Shown here: one piece after another, positions 8,286 to 16,270 of the stretch
How positions within the stretch are numbered: the first letter of the stretch is position 1
How the letters are laid out: the number at the start of each line of letters is the position of its first letter
NCBI GenBank assembly: GCA_050950205.1
Contig: JBMNHF010000010.1
Span: 248,001-312,000, forward strand
Reading direction: 5' to 3'
Source: WRAV01 sp050950205
Lineage (GTDB): Bacteria > Bacillota > Clostridia > Oscillospirales > Ruminococcaceae
DNA length: 64,000 nt
Program-made: the position numbers and the translations under genes
The notes under the pieces: generated by a model
What the model saw: only the letters and a program-made list of their open reading frames with translations
The model's database searches: none
Told to the model about the DNA's origin: nothing

Positions 8286-9263
8286 TTATTGGCGGGACAT
8301 CCAGCTTCCAATGGCGGCATGAACCATTTCCATGGCCCGGATGTTCTTTTCCGACTCCTCCAGCGAAACCAGAGGAGCTTCTCCCTCCAAAATGCAGCGG
8401 CCCATCTGTTCCAGTTGGGTGGCGTAGTTGTTGGGCACCGTAAGGGGGATAATCCGGTTGCCCTCGGGCTGGGCCAGGGTGATTTCCAAATGCCCCCAGG
8501 TGTTGGGAGTTTTGGGGAAGGTGATGATGCCCCGGGTGCCAATCACCTTCAGCCCCCGGTGGTTGGCGCCGTCCTTAGAGCTGAGGGAATAGCCCATAAT
8601 GCCATCCCCCATATCCAGCAGAGCGGTGACGGTGCCGTCCACCCCCGACGGAAGAAAGGTGCCAAAGGCTTTTACCGAGCGGGGCTCCCGTCCGGTGACC
8701 TGCCGGATGCTCAGCAGGTTGTAGCAGCCTACATCGTGGATGGAACCGCCCAAAAACTGGGGGGAGAGTTTTGGGCTATCCGGGTCTTTGAGCGGGGAGG
8801 AGAAGACGGTTTCCACCACCCGCAGCTCTCCGATTTCCCCTGCCGCAATCAGCTTGCGAATGGTGGCGTAAAGGGGGCTGTGCAGGCAGGCAAAGGCCTC
8901 CATGATGTAAACGCCATACTCCTTTGCCGCTTGCTTGATGAGGGCAAGCTCGCTGGAACGGCAAACCATGGGTTTTTCGCAGAGAACGTGCTTTCCGGCC
9001 TTGGCGGCCTTGAGGGTCCATTCCAAATGCATGCTGTTGGGCAGGGGGATGTAAACCGCGTCGATGGTGGGCTGTGCTAACAATTCCTCGTAGCTGCATA
9101 CCTCAAAGGGGGGATAGGCAGCCCGAATCCGCTCCAACCGAGGGGAATTGCCTCGGGTGGCCATGGCGGCAACCACACCGTTTCTTACTTCCTGAAAAGC
9201 GGGGAAAACGCGGCGCTCGGCGATGTCGGCACAACCTAATATTCCCCAGCGCACCTGTTTCAT
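8286..9263 (-). CDS. Gfo/Idh/MocA-family NAD(P)-dependent oxidoreductase
   Basis: 325 residues. An N-terminal Rossmann fold starts with RWGILGCADIAERRVFPA. The conserved CEKPM, whose Lys is part of the catalytic site in this family, follows at about 95-99, and the C-terminal half is the alpha/beta GFO_IDH_MocA_C domain. Family members oxidise or reduce sugars, inositols and related polyols or act as biliverdin-type reductases; the substrate cannot be named here. No carbohydrate genes are nearby. It heads the minus-strand run with tatD and mutY and has its own promoter just upstream. Confidence 0.9.
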   Translation of the reverse strand: MKQVRWGILGCADIAERRVFPAFQEVRNGVVAAMATRGNSPRLERIRAAYPPFEVCSYEELLAQPTIDAVYIPLPNSMHLEWTLKAAKAGKHVLCEKPMVCRSSELALIKQAAKEYGVYIMEAFACLHSPLYATIRKLIAAGEIGELRVVETVFSSPLKDPDSPKLSPQFLGGSIHDVGCYNLLSIRQVTGREPRSVKAFGTFLPSGVDGTVTALLDMGDGIMGYSLSSKDGANHRGLKVIGTRGIITFPKTPNTWGHLEITLAQPEGNRIIPLTVPNNYATQLEQMGRCILEGEAPLVSLEESEKNIRAMEMVHAAIGSWMSRQ

Positions 9264-9329
9264 CCGGCCACTTCCTTTCCGTCAGCCTGTGGGAAAACTC
9301 CCCGGCTGCTCCGGTTTTATATTGTCCCT

Positions 9330-9358
9330 ATTATACGGGAAAAAAAGGCCCCGGGCAA
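9330..9358 (-). promoter_or_regulatory. Promoter of the oxidoreductase-tatD-mutY run
   Basis: Minus strand TTGCCC (9358-9353), 17-base spacer, TATAAT (9335-9330). It overlaps the probable terminator of the arg operon. Confidence 0.7.
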
Positions 9359-9384
9359 GCACAAAGCCTACCCGGGCAGAGAAC
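9340..9384 (-). terminator. Probable terminator of the arg operon
   Basis: Just after argF on the minus strand, GC-rich complementary blocks (GCCCGGG and CCCGGGGC around a short spacer) run into a seven-T tract. The stem is imperfect, so the exact pairing is uncertain. Confidence 0.6.
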
Positions 9385-9403
9385 AGAAAGGAGAAGTTTT
9401 CTA

Positions 9404-10306
9404 TTAATCTTTCATTAGGGTGACCAGAACCGCCTTTTGCGCGTGGAGACGGTTTTCCGCCTCATCAAAGATTTCGGGGTGTGCCTCCATCACCTCGGCG
9501 GTGATTTCTTCTCCCCGGTGGGCAGGCAGACAGTGAAGCACCATGGCATCGGGCTTTGCCACCTGGAGCAGTTGGCTGTTCACCTGATAGCCGGCAAAGG
9601 CTTTGCGGCGCTGCTGCACCTCATCCTCCATCCCCATGGAGGCCCAGACATCGGTGACCACCACATCGGCGTTCCTGGCTGCCTCATAGATATCCCCTGT
9701 CAGGGTGAAGCAGTCGTAGCCCTTGGCAAAATCCAGCACCGACTGGTGAGGGTGATAGCCCTGAGGGCAGGCCAGAGAGACCGCCATTCCGGTTTTGAGA
9801 GCACCCACCGTCAGGGAGTTGGCCATGTTGTTGCCGTCCCCAATGTAGCAGAGCTTAAGGCCTTCCAAGGTGCTTTTATATTCCCGGATGGTCATAAGGT
9901 CTGCCAGCACCTGGCAGGGATGGTAAAGGTCGGTCAGGCCGTTGATGATGGGGATGCTGCCGTATTTGGCCAGATCCTCCACATCCTCTTGCCGAAAGGT
10001 GCGGATCATGATGCCGTCCAGATAGCGGGAGAGCACCTTGGCGGTGTCCTCAATGGGCTCTCCCCGGCCCAGCTGCAGATCGCTGGCCGAAAGAAAGAGG
10101 GGGTAGCCTCCCAGCTGCTGCATTCCCACCTCAAAGCTGACCCGGGTACGGGTGGAGGCTTTGGTAAAGATCATGCCAAGGGTTTTGCCCGCCAGATGAT
10201 GGTGCTTGATTCCGTGCTTGTTTTCGTACTTTAGCTGGTCTGCTTGATTGAGCAGGCTGATGATTTCCTCTCCGGTCAAATCCAATAGCTTTAACAGATG
10301 TTTCAT
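9404..10306 (-). CDS. argF: Ornithine carbamoyltransferase
   Basis: 300 residues, normal length. The carbamoyl-phosphate loop STRTRVSFEVG lies at about 52-62 and the ornithine-binding HCLPAHRGEEIT near the C-terminus; the partly conserved DVWASMG block lies between. It makes citrulline from ornithine and carbamoyl phosphate. Last gene of the arg operon, 45 bases after argD. The presence of argG upstream and absence of arginine deiminase or carbamate kinase genes favour the biosynthetic over the catabolic enzyme. Confidence 0.95.
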   Translation of the reverse strand: MKHLLKLLDLTGEEIISLLNQADQLKYENKHGIKHHHLAGKTLGMIFTKASTRTRVSFEVGMQQLGGYPLFLSASDLQLGRGEPIEDTAKVLSRYLDGIMIRTFRQEDVEDLAKYGSIPIINGLTDLYHPCQVLADLMTIREYKSTLEGLKLCYIGDGNNMANSLTVGALKTGMAVSLACPQGYHPHQSVLDFAKGYDCFTLTGDIYEAARNADVVVTDVWASMGMEDEVQQRRKAFAGYQVNSQLLQVAKPDAMVLHCLPAHRGEEITAEVMEAHPEIFDEAENRLHAQKAVLVTLMKD

Positions 10307-10351
10307 AGTCGCAAGGCAGAATCCATTCCTCTGCCTTTTCCTCCCTTTTTA

Positions 10352-11545
10352 TCAGGTTAATGGGTGGGTAAGTTTTGCCAGCACTTCTTCCAAAATGCCA
10401 AGACCGGTGTTTAGTTCTTCCCGGGAGATGGTGAGAGGGGGCAAAAATCGCAGCTTGTGCTTGGCCGCCAGAAGAATCAGCCCTTGCTGACCACAGGCAG
10501 CGATGACATCGGTGTTTTTTATGCCTTCCTGCAAGGTGGCCCCCAGCATCATGCCCTTGCCCGAAACTTCCACAATCCCCGGCATGGCTTCCAGCCGCTT
10601 GCGCAGGTAGTGGCCGGTTTCGGTGACGCGGGATAGAAAGGCATCGTCCATCATTTCCAGCACGGCGCGAGCGCCGGCGCAGCAGACCGGGTTTCCCCCA
10701 AAGGTGGAACCATGGTCTCCCTTGCCCAGCACGTCCTTGGTCTTTTCCCCAAAGAGCACTGCCCCAATGGGAAGTCCCCCTCCCAGCCCTTTGGCCAAAG
10801 TAACCACATCGGGCTGGATGCCGTAGTGCTCCAGCGCCAGAAACTTTCCGGTGCGGCCCACGCCGGTCTGAACCTCATCCACCATCAGCAGAATATCCCG
10901 CTGGCGGCAAAGGTTGGAAACAGCGTCCACAAAATCCTGCTGCAGAGGGATGACCCCGCCTTCTCCCTGCACGCACTCCAGCAGGATGGCTCCCACTCGG
11001 GGGGTGAGCTTTTCTTCCAAATCCGCAATATCGTTGGCTTTGGCGTAGACAAACCCCTGGGGAAAGGGCCCAAAGTGCTGGTGCATGCTGTCCTGACCGG
11101 TGGCGGTGAGGGTGGCAATGGTTCGTCCGTGGAAGGAGTTGATGAGGGTGAGGATGGTGTCCCGCTGGCCGGGATAGTGGTCGCTCATATATTTGCGGGC
11201 GGTTTTTAAAGCGCCTTCGTTGGCCTCTGCCCCGGAGTTTGCAAAGAACACCTTTTTCATGCCGGTGCGCTGGCACAGAGCCTGGGCCAGCAGAGCCATG
11301 GGCTGGGTGTAATAGAGGTTGGAGATGTGGGAAAGCTTGTCGATTTGCTCCTTGACCGCCTGCACCCATGCCGGGTTGCCAAAGCCGATGGAATTGACTC
11401 CAATGCCTGCCGAAAAGTCGATGAGGGTGCGGCTTGTATCGTCTTGGCAGGTGGCGCCTTTGCCCTGTTGCACCAGCAAATCATTTCGGGCGTAGGTTCC
11501 GGCAATATAGGTTTGGTCCAGCTCTTTGATGTTGGAAAAAATCAT
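10352..11545 (-). CDS. argD: Acetylornithine aminotransferase
   Basis: 397 residues, PLP-dependent class III aminotransferase. FFANSGAEANEGALK (substrate and PLP contact), MVDEVQTGVGRTGKF (PLP aspartate) and TLAKGLGGGLPIGA with the Schiff-base lysine are visible. It converts N-acetylglutamate semialdehyde to N-acetylornithine using glutamate, and in many bacteria also serves lysine synthesis. Between argB (24-base gap) and argF in the same direction. The C-terminal RFLPPLTIS motif is complete. Confidence 0.95.
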   Translation of the reverse strand: MIFSNIKELDQTYIAGTYARNDLLVQQGKGATCQDDTSRTLIDFSAGIGVNSIGFGNPAWVQAVKEQIDKLSHISNLYYTQPMALLAQALCQRTGMKKVFFANSGAEANEGALKTARKYMSDHYPGQRDTILTLINSFHGRTIATLTATGQDSMHQHFGPFPQGFVYAKANDIADLEEKLTPRVGAILLECVQGEGGVIPLQQDFVDAVSNLCRQRDILLMVDEVQTGVGRTGKFLALEHYGIQPDVVTLAKGLGGGLPIGAVLFGEKTKDVLGKGDHGSTFGGNPVCCAGARAVLEMMDDAFLSRVTETGHYLRKRLEAMPGIVEVSGKGMMLGATLQEGIKNTDVIAACGQQGLILLAAKHKLRFLPPLTISREELNTGLGILEEVLAKLTHPLT

Positions 11546-11569
11546 GGTGTTGCCTCCTTGCCTTTCCCC

Positions 11570-12442
11570 CTATACCCGGAACATGGTTCCAATGCCTTGA
11601 TCGGTCATCAGTTCAATGAGGATGGAGTGGGGGATGCGGCCGTCAATAATAATGGCTTTGCTTACCTCCCGACGGACTGCCTCCACGCAGCTTTCGATTT
11701 TGGGAATCATGCCGCCGGAGATGATGCCCTCCTTGATGAGAGCAGGCACCTGGCTGATGTTGACCACGGGAATGAGGGTGTTTTCGTCGTCTTTATCGGT
11801 CAGAAGGCCCCGGACATCGGTCATGAGAATCAGGTTTTCCGCCTTGAGGGCTCCCGCAATGGCGGCTGCGGCAGTGTCGGCGTTGATGTTGTAGACATTG
11901 CCTTCCTCGTCGGTTCCCACGGTGGCAATCACCGGAATATAGCCTTTGGCCAGCTGGTCGGTGATGATGGTGGTGTTCACCGAGGTGATGTCCCCCACAA
12001 AGCCCAGATCCTCGGATCCTTTATGCTTTTGCACTTTGATCATTCCGCCGTCGATACCGCAAAGGCCAATGGCCCGGCCACCCCGACGCTCCAAAAGGCT
12101 CACCAAATCTTTGTTGGTTTTGCCCGCCAGCACCATCTGCACCACCTTGGCGGTTTCTGCGTCGGTGTAGCGCAGGCCCCCTACAAAGCGGGACTCGATG
12201 CCCATTCGCTTTAAGGTGCCGGTAATTTCGGGGCCGCCGCCGTGCACCAGCACCACCTTGATTCCAATGAGGGAGAGCAGGACGATGTCCTCCATCACCG
12301 CCTGCTTGAGCTCGTCGCTCTGCATGGCGTTGCCCCCGTATTTGATGACAATCACTTTGCCAAAGTATTTTTGGATATAGGGCAGAGCCTGCACCAAAAT
12401 ATCCGCTTTGGTAGAGTTGCTGTTGATATGAGCTTGTGTCAT
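11570..12442 (-). CDS. argB: Acetylglutamate kinase
   Basis: 290 residues, amino-acid kinase fold. Glycine-rich VIKYGGNAM and VLVHGGGPEI at the N-terminus bind ATP and N-acetylglutamate; the later GVDEEGNVYNINADTAAAAIA block is the family signature. It phosphorylates N-acetylglutamate, often the arginine-feedback step. Its ATG overlaps the TGA of argJ (ATGA), so translation is coupled. An N-terminal helix before the kinase core is present, as in arginine-inhibited hexameric enzymes, but sensitivity cannot be decided from sequence by eye. Confidence 0.95.
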   Translation of the reverse strand: MTQAHINSNSTKADILVQALPYIQKYFGKVIVIKYGGNAMQSDELKQAVMEDIVLLSLIGIKVVLVHGGGPEITGTLKRMGIESRFVGGLRYTDAETAKVVQMVLAGKTNKDLVSLLERRGGRAIGLCGIDGGMIKVQKHKGSEDLGFVGDITSVNTTIITDQLAKGYIPVIATVGTDEEGNVYNINADTAAAAIAGALKAENLILMTDVRGLLTDKDDENTLIPVVNISQVPALIKEGIISGGMIPKIESCVEAVRREVSKAIIIDGRIPHSILIELMTDQGIGTMFRV

Positions 12443-13659
12443 GAGCGGTAATCTCCGTTTATCTTTACGTAGTCGTAGGAAAGATCGCAGCCCCAGGCAA
12501 CGGCGCAGCCTTCCCCCTGAAACAGCTCGACATGGATTTCAATTTCATTTTCCAGCAGAACTTGTTTGGCTTCCTCCTCGGAGAAGGAGACGCCTGCTCC
12601 CCTGTCGCAGACGGTGACCCTTCCCGCCGAGGAGACAAAGCTCACCTTTACCTTGGAAACGTCAAATTCCGCGTCGGCGTAACCCAGAGCACAGAGCACC
12701 CGGCCCCAATTGGCGTCGGCTCCAAACATGGCCGCCTTAAACAGGTTGGAGCAGATGACGGATTTGGCCAGCACTTTGGCGGTATCCTCATCGGGAGCGC
12801 CCGAAACCATGCACTCCAGCAGCTTGGTGGCACCCTCGCCGTCTTTGGCAATCATGCGAGCCAGATAGATGCAGACATGGGTGAGGGCCTTGAGGAATGC
12901 ATCGTAATCGGGGCCGGGGTGGGTGATGGGGGTGTTTTTGGCCATACCGTTGGCCAGCACCACCGCCATGTCGTTGGTGGAGGTATCTCCATCCACGCTG
13001 ACCATGTTAAAGGTGTTGGGCACCACCGTGTCCAGAGCCTGTTGCAGCATAGCGGGGGAGATATCCACATCGGTGGTTAAAAAGGCAAGCATGGTGCCCA
13101 TGTTGGGGTGAATCATCCCCGAACCTTTGGCAATTCCCCCGATTTTGCAGACGTTATCCTCCAAAAGAAAGGAGACAGCGATTTCCTTTTCCAGTAGGTC
13201 GGTGGTCATGATGGCGGCCTTGGCATCGGCGCTGCCCTGCTGGGAGAGAGCGGATTTTAAGCGAGGCACCGCTTTTTCCACCAGTTTGACGGGCAATGGC
13301 TGACCGATCACCCCGGTGGAGGCCACCACCACATCCTTGGGCGAGACCCTCAAAGCTTTTGCCGCAGCCTTGCACATCCGCCAAGCCACTTCCATTCCGT
13401 CGGCGTTGCAGGCATTGGCGTTGCCGCTGTTGCAGAGGATGGCCTGGGCCTTTCCGTCGGAAAGGTGCTGTCTGGTCACCTCCAGAGGGGAAGCCTTCAC
13501 TTTATTTTTGGTGTAGACGGCGGCGGCTGCGCAGGGCACCTGGCTGTAGATGAGAGCCAGATCTTTTTTTTCGGCTTTTTTGGCCAGACCGCAGTGCATT
13601 CCCGCTGCCAAAAATCCCTGCGGAGCACAAACGCCTCCGCTTTCCGGCTTTACAGACAT
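12439..13659 (-). CDS. argJ: Bifunctional glutamate N-acetyltransferase / amino-acid acetyltransferase ArgJ
   Basis: 406 residues from the ATG at 13659; a longer in-frame start at 13689 would overlap argC and lacks conservation. The autocatalytic cleavage region reads GSGMIHPNMGTMLAFLTTD, where the chain is expected to break before the Thr of TML to give alpha and beta subunits. It transfers acetyl from N-acetylornithine to glutamate, recycling the acetyl group, and may also use acetyl-CoA. Its presence explains why no ArgE or separate ArgA is needed in this operon. Overlaps argB by 4 bases. Confidence 0.95.
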   Translation of the reverse strand: MSVKPESGGVCAPQGFLAAGMHCGLAKKAEKKDLALIYSQVPCAAAAVYTKNKVKASPLEVTRQHLSDGKAQAILCNSGNANACNADGMEVAWRMCKAAAKALRVSPKDVVVASTGVIGQPLPVKLVEKAVPRLKSALSQQGSADAKAAIMTTDLLEKEIAVSFLLEDNVCKIGGIAKGSGMIHPNMGTMLAFLTTDVDISPAMLQQALDTVVPNTFNMVSVDGDTSTNDMAVVLANGMAKNTPITHPGPDYDAFLKALTHVCIYLARMIAKDGEGATKLLECMVSGAPDEDTAKVLAKSVICSNLFKAAMFGADANWGRVLCALGYADAEFDVSKVKVSFVSSAGRVTVCDRGAGVSFSEEEAKQVLLENEIEIHVELFQGEGCAVAWGCDLSYDYVKINGDYRS

Positions 13660-13685
13660 GGTAACACTTCTTTCTGTAACTGTAA

Positions 13686-14648
13686 TCAAAGGTCAGACCC
13701 TGTGACAAGACCTTGGTCTTCGGGCAGCCCCAATGCGATGTTCATGCACTGAATGGCCGCCCCCGAGGCTCCTTTGCCCAGGTTGTCAAAGCGGGCGGCC
13801 AAAATCACCCGTTCTTGGTTGCCGCAAACATAGAGCTCCACATCATCCCGCCCTGCCAAGGTGTCGGCGGCCAGCATCCCTTCCGGCAGAGATTCCTCTG
13901 CTCCAAAGGGCTGCACCTTTACCAGCTTCTGTTTGGCATAAAACTCGCTGAAAAAGCCGTGCAGGGCTTTGGCATCGGAATACCGCTCCAAAAGGCGGGT
14001 ATGAAGGGGAATGGTGACCACCATTCCGGCGTAAAAGTCCCCGATGATGGGATTAAAAACCGGAGGGTGGGCAAGACCGGAGATCTTTTTCATTTCCGGC
14101 AGGTGTTTGTGCTGCTGCCCCAGAGCGTATTGGCGGGGAACGGCGTAGTCCACCGGGCGGTTGGAGTCGACGTAGCGGGCAATGACTTTTTTGCCTGCTC
14201 CGCTGTAACCGGTCACCGAGTGGGCGGTGAAGGGGTAGTCCGCCGGTGCAATTCCCGCCGACACCAGGGGGTAGGCCAACAGGGCAAAGCCGCCGGCATG
14301 GCAGCCGGGAACGCAGATTCGTTTGGATTGGGCAATGGCCTTGCGATGGGCAGAAGAAAGCTCCGGCAGGCCGTAGGTCCAACTGTCCAGCACCCGGTGA
14401 GCGGTGGAAGCATCGATGATTCGGGTGTGGGGATTGGTGATGTTTCCCACAGCCATGCGGGCGGCTTCATCGGGCAAACAGAGGAACACCACATCCGCAC
14501 TATTGGAGACTCTGGCCCGCTCGGCATCGTCCTTTCGCAGGTGGGGATCGATGGTTAAAAGCTCCACGCCATCCCGTCCCGCCAGCCGGTCGGCCAGCCG
14601 CAGGCCGGTGGTTCCCTCTGCGCCGTCTATGAATACTTTGACTGCCAT
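13686..14648 (-). CDS. argC: N-acetyl-gamma-glutamyl-phosphate reductase, short (class 2) type
   Basis: 320 residues, shorter than the approximately 345-residue class 1 enzyme. N-terminal VFIDGAEGTTGLRLADRL binds NADP. The catalytic cysteine is in VPGCHAGGFALLAYPLV, and VTGYSGAGKK and the C-terminal LGLPEDQGL agree with class 2 ArgC. It reduces N-acetylglutamyl phosphate to the semialdehyde. Second gene of the operon, 24 bases after argG and 26 before the argJ start. Confidence 0.94.
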   Translation of the reverse strand: MAVKVFIDGAEGTTGLRLADRLAGRDGVELLTIDPHLRKDDAERARVSNSADVVFLCLPDEAARMAVGNITNPHTRIIDASTAHRVLDSWTYGLPELSSAHRKAIAQSKRICVPGCHAGGFALLAYPLVSAGIAPADYPFTAHSVTGYSGAGKKVIARYVDSNRPVDYAVPRQYALGQQHKHLPEMKKISGLAHPPVFNPIIGDFYAGMVVTIPLHTRLLERYSDAKALHGFFSEFYAKQKLVKVQPFGAEESLPEGMLAADTLAGRDDVELYVCGNQERVILAARFDNLGKGASGAAIQCMNIALGLPEDQGLVTGSDL

Positions 14649-14672
14649 GATGAAATCCTTTCTCGGGTGTTT

Positions 14673-15896
14673 TTACTTCTGGTCTCCCAGCAGCTGGGCC
14701 CGCACCTTGATGGGCAGACCAAAGAGGTTGATAAAGCCTTGGCTGTCCATCTGGTTGTAGTCGGTATCCTCGCCAAAGGTGACCACTTTTTCGGAATAAA
14801 GGGTGTAGGGGCTGGAGGTTCCCGCCGGGAAGATGTTTCCCTTGTACAGCTTGAGCCGCACCGTGCCGGTGACAGTCTCTTGGGTGGAATCCACAAAGGC
14901 ATCCAACGCTTTGCGCAAAGGAGTGTACCACTGCCCGTTGTAAACAAGCTCGGCGTATTTGCAGGCAATCAGCTCTTTGTAGTGGGCGGTATCTTTATCC
15001 AGGCAGAGCCGCTCCAGCTCCTTGTGGGCGGCATAGAGGATGGCGCCTCCCGGGGTTTCGTATACGCCGCGACACTTCATGCCCACCAGCCGGTTTTCCA
15101 CAATGTCCAGAATGCCTACGCCGTTTTGGCCCCCCAATTGGTTGAGCTTCTTCACCAGCTCAACGCTGTTCATTTGCTTGCCGTCCAGGGAGACGGGGAT
15201 GCCCTTTTCGAACCCGATGGTGACGTAGGTGGGGGTGTCGGGCGCCTTTTCGGGAGAAACTCCAAGCTCCAGAATTTTATCCAGCTGGGCTTCGTTTTCG
15301 GTTTTCTCCAAATCCAGACCCTCGTGGGAGAGGTGCCAGATGTTCTTATCCTTGGAGTAGTTGGTTTCCCGGGTGATGGGGATGGGAATGCCGTGTTTTT
15401 CGGCGTATGCAATTTCATCTTCCCGTCCCTTCAGTTCCCAAGTCCGCCAGGGGGCAATGATGGGCATATCGGGGAGAAAGGCCTTGATGGTCAGCTCAAA
15501 CCGCACCTGGTCGTTGCCTTTTCCGGTGCAGCCGTGGGCAATGGCGTCCGCCCCTTCTTTTTTTGCAATCTCCACCAGGCGCTTAGCAATCACCGGACGG
15601 GCCATGGCGGTGCCCAGCAGGTAATCTTCGTATTTGGCGCCCGCCTTCAGGCAGGGAAAGATAAAGTCATCCACAAATTCTTGGGTCAAATCCTCGACAT
15701 ACAACTTGGAGGCGCCGGTGGCAAGAGCCCGCTCCTCCAGCCCTGCAAGCTCATCTCCCTGTCCCACGTCGGCAGCCACGGCAATGACTTCGCAGCCGTA
15801 GTTTTCCTTCAACCAGGGAATGATGACGGAGGTGTCCAGTCCCCCGGAGTATGCCAGCACTACTTTTTTATATTGGGTTTTATGTTGTTGACTCAT
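14673..15896 (-). CDS. argG: Argininosuccinate synthase
   Basis: 407 residues. The N-terminal pyrophosphatase loop VLAYSGGLDTSVI is complete and AHGCTGKGNDQVRFE marks the citrulline/aspartate site. It joins citrulline and aspartate with ATP to argininosuccinate. First gene of the six-gene arg operon, directly downstream of a strong promoter and two putative operator palindromes. argH, which normally follows argG, is not present within the window and must lie elsewhere if the pathway is complete. Confidence 0.96.
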   Translation of the reverse strand: MSQQHKTQYKKVVLAYSGGLDTSVIIPWLKENYGCEVIAVAADVGQGDELAGLEERALATGASKLYVEDLTQEFVDDFIFPCLKAGAKYEDYLLGTAMARPVIAKRLVEIAKKEGADAIAHGCTGKGNDQVRFELTIKAFLPDMPIIAPWRTWELKGREDEIAYAEKHGIPIPITRETNYSKDKNIWHLSHEGLDLEKTENEAQLDKILELGVSPEKAPDTPTYVTIGFEKGIPVSLDGKQMNSVELVKKLNQLGGQNGVGILDIVENRLVGMKCRGVYETPGGAILYAAHKELERLCLDKDTAHYKELIACKYAELVYNGQWYTPLRKALDAFVDSTQETVTGTVRLKLYKGNIFPAGTSSPYTLYSEKVVTFGEDTDYNQMDSQGFINLFGLPIKVRAQLLGDQK

Positions 15897-15936
15897 GGTA
15901 AACAGCTCCCTTTCTGTATTCGGAACAGTGCAAACT

Positions 15937-16010
15937 AATAATTATTCCTAAATTGCTTATTATTATACACTGCAATCTAAGGTAAAGCAATAGGTTTTGA
16001 ATAATTATTC
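15937..16010 (-). promoter_or_regulatory. arg operon promoter with two putative ArgR boxes
   Basis: Minus strand TTGCTT (15990-15985), 17 bases, TATAAT (15967-15962), predicting a start near 15955. AATAATTATT (15937-15946) lies just downstream and GAATAATTATTC (15999-16010) just upstream, 63 bp apart centre to centre, about six helical turns. Both resemble the AT-rich imperfect palindromes bound by ArgR. The argR gene is not in the window, so regulation is inferred. Between here and pckG only the pckG promoter is seen. Confidence 0.65.
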
Positions 16011-16141
16011 TATTACTTCAGAAATTTGTGTATTAACAACAAAAAGCCAACAGCAAAAGACATGGCTTTAGGGCACATCGGTTTTCTTTCGGAAAAGGGA
16101 TGAAAAAGCAATATTATGGAAAGAAAAATTGCCCTTTTGCC

Positions 16142-16170
16142 TTGCTAATTCTTTGACAAACGGGTATAAT
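16142..16170 (+). promoter_or_regulatory. Promoter of pckG
   Basis: TTGCTA (16142-16147), 17-base spacer, TATAAT (16165-16170), then a leader of about 95 bases and AAAGGGG before the start codon. Confidence 0.7.
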
Positions 16171-16270
16171 AAAACACATAGTGTTTCGGATTTTGCAGGG
16201 CAGAAAATAATTTCCTGCAAGGGGCTGACACAGCGATAATTCTTTCACCGTAGAAAGGGGACATGCTTAA

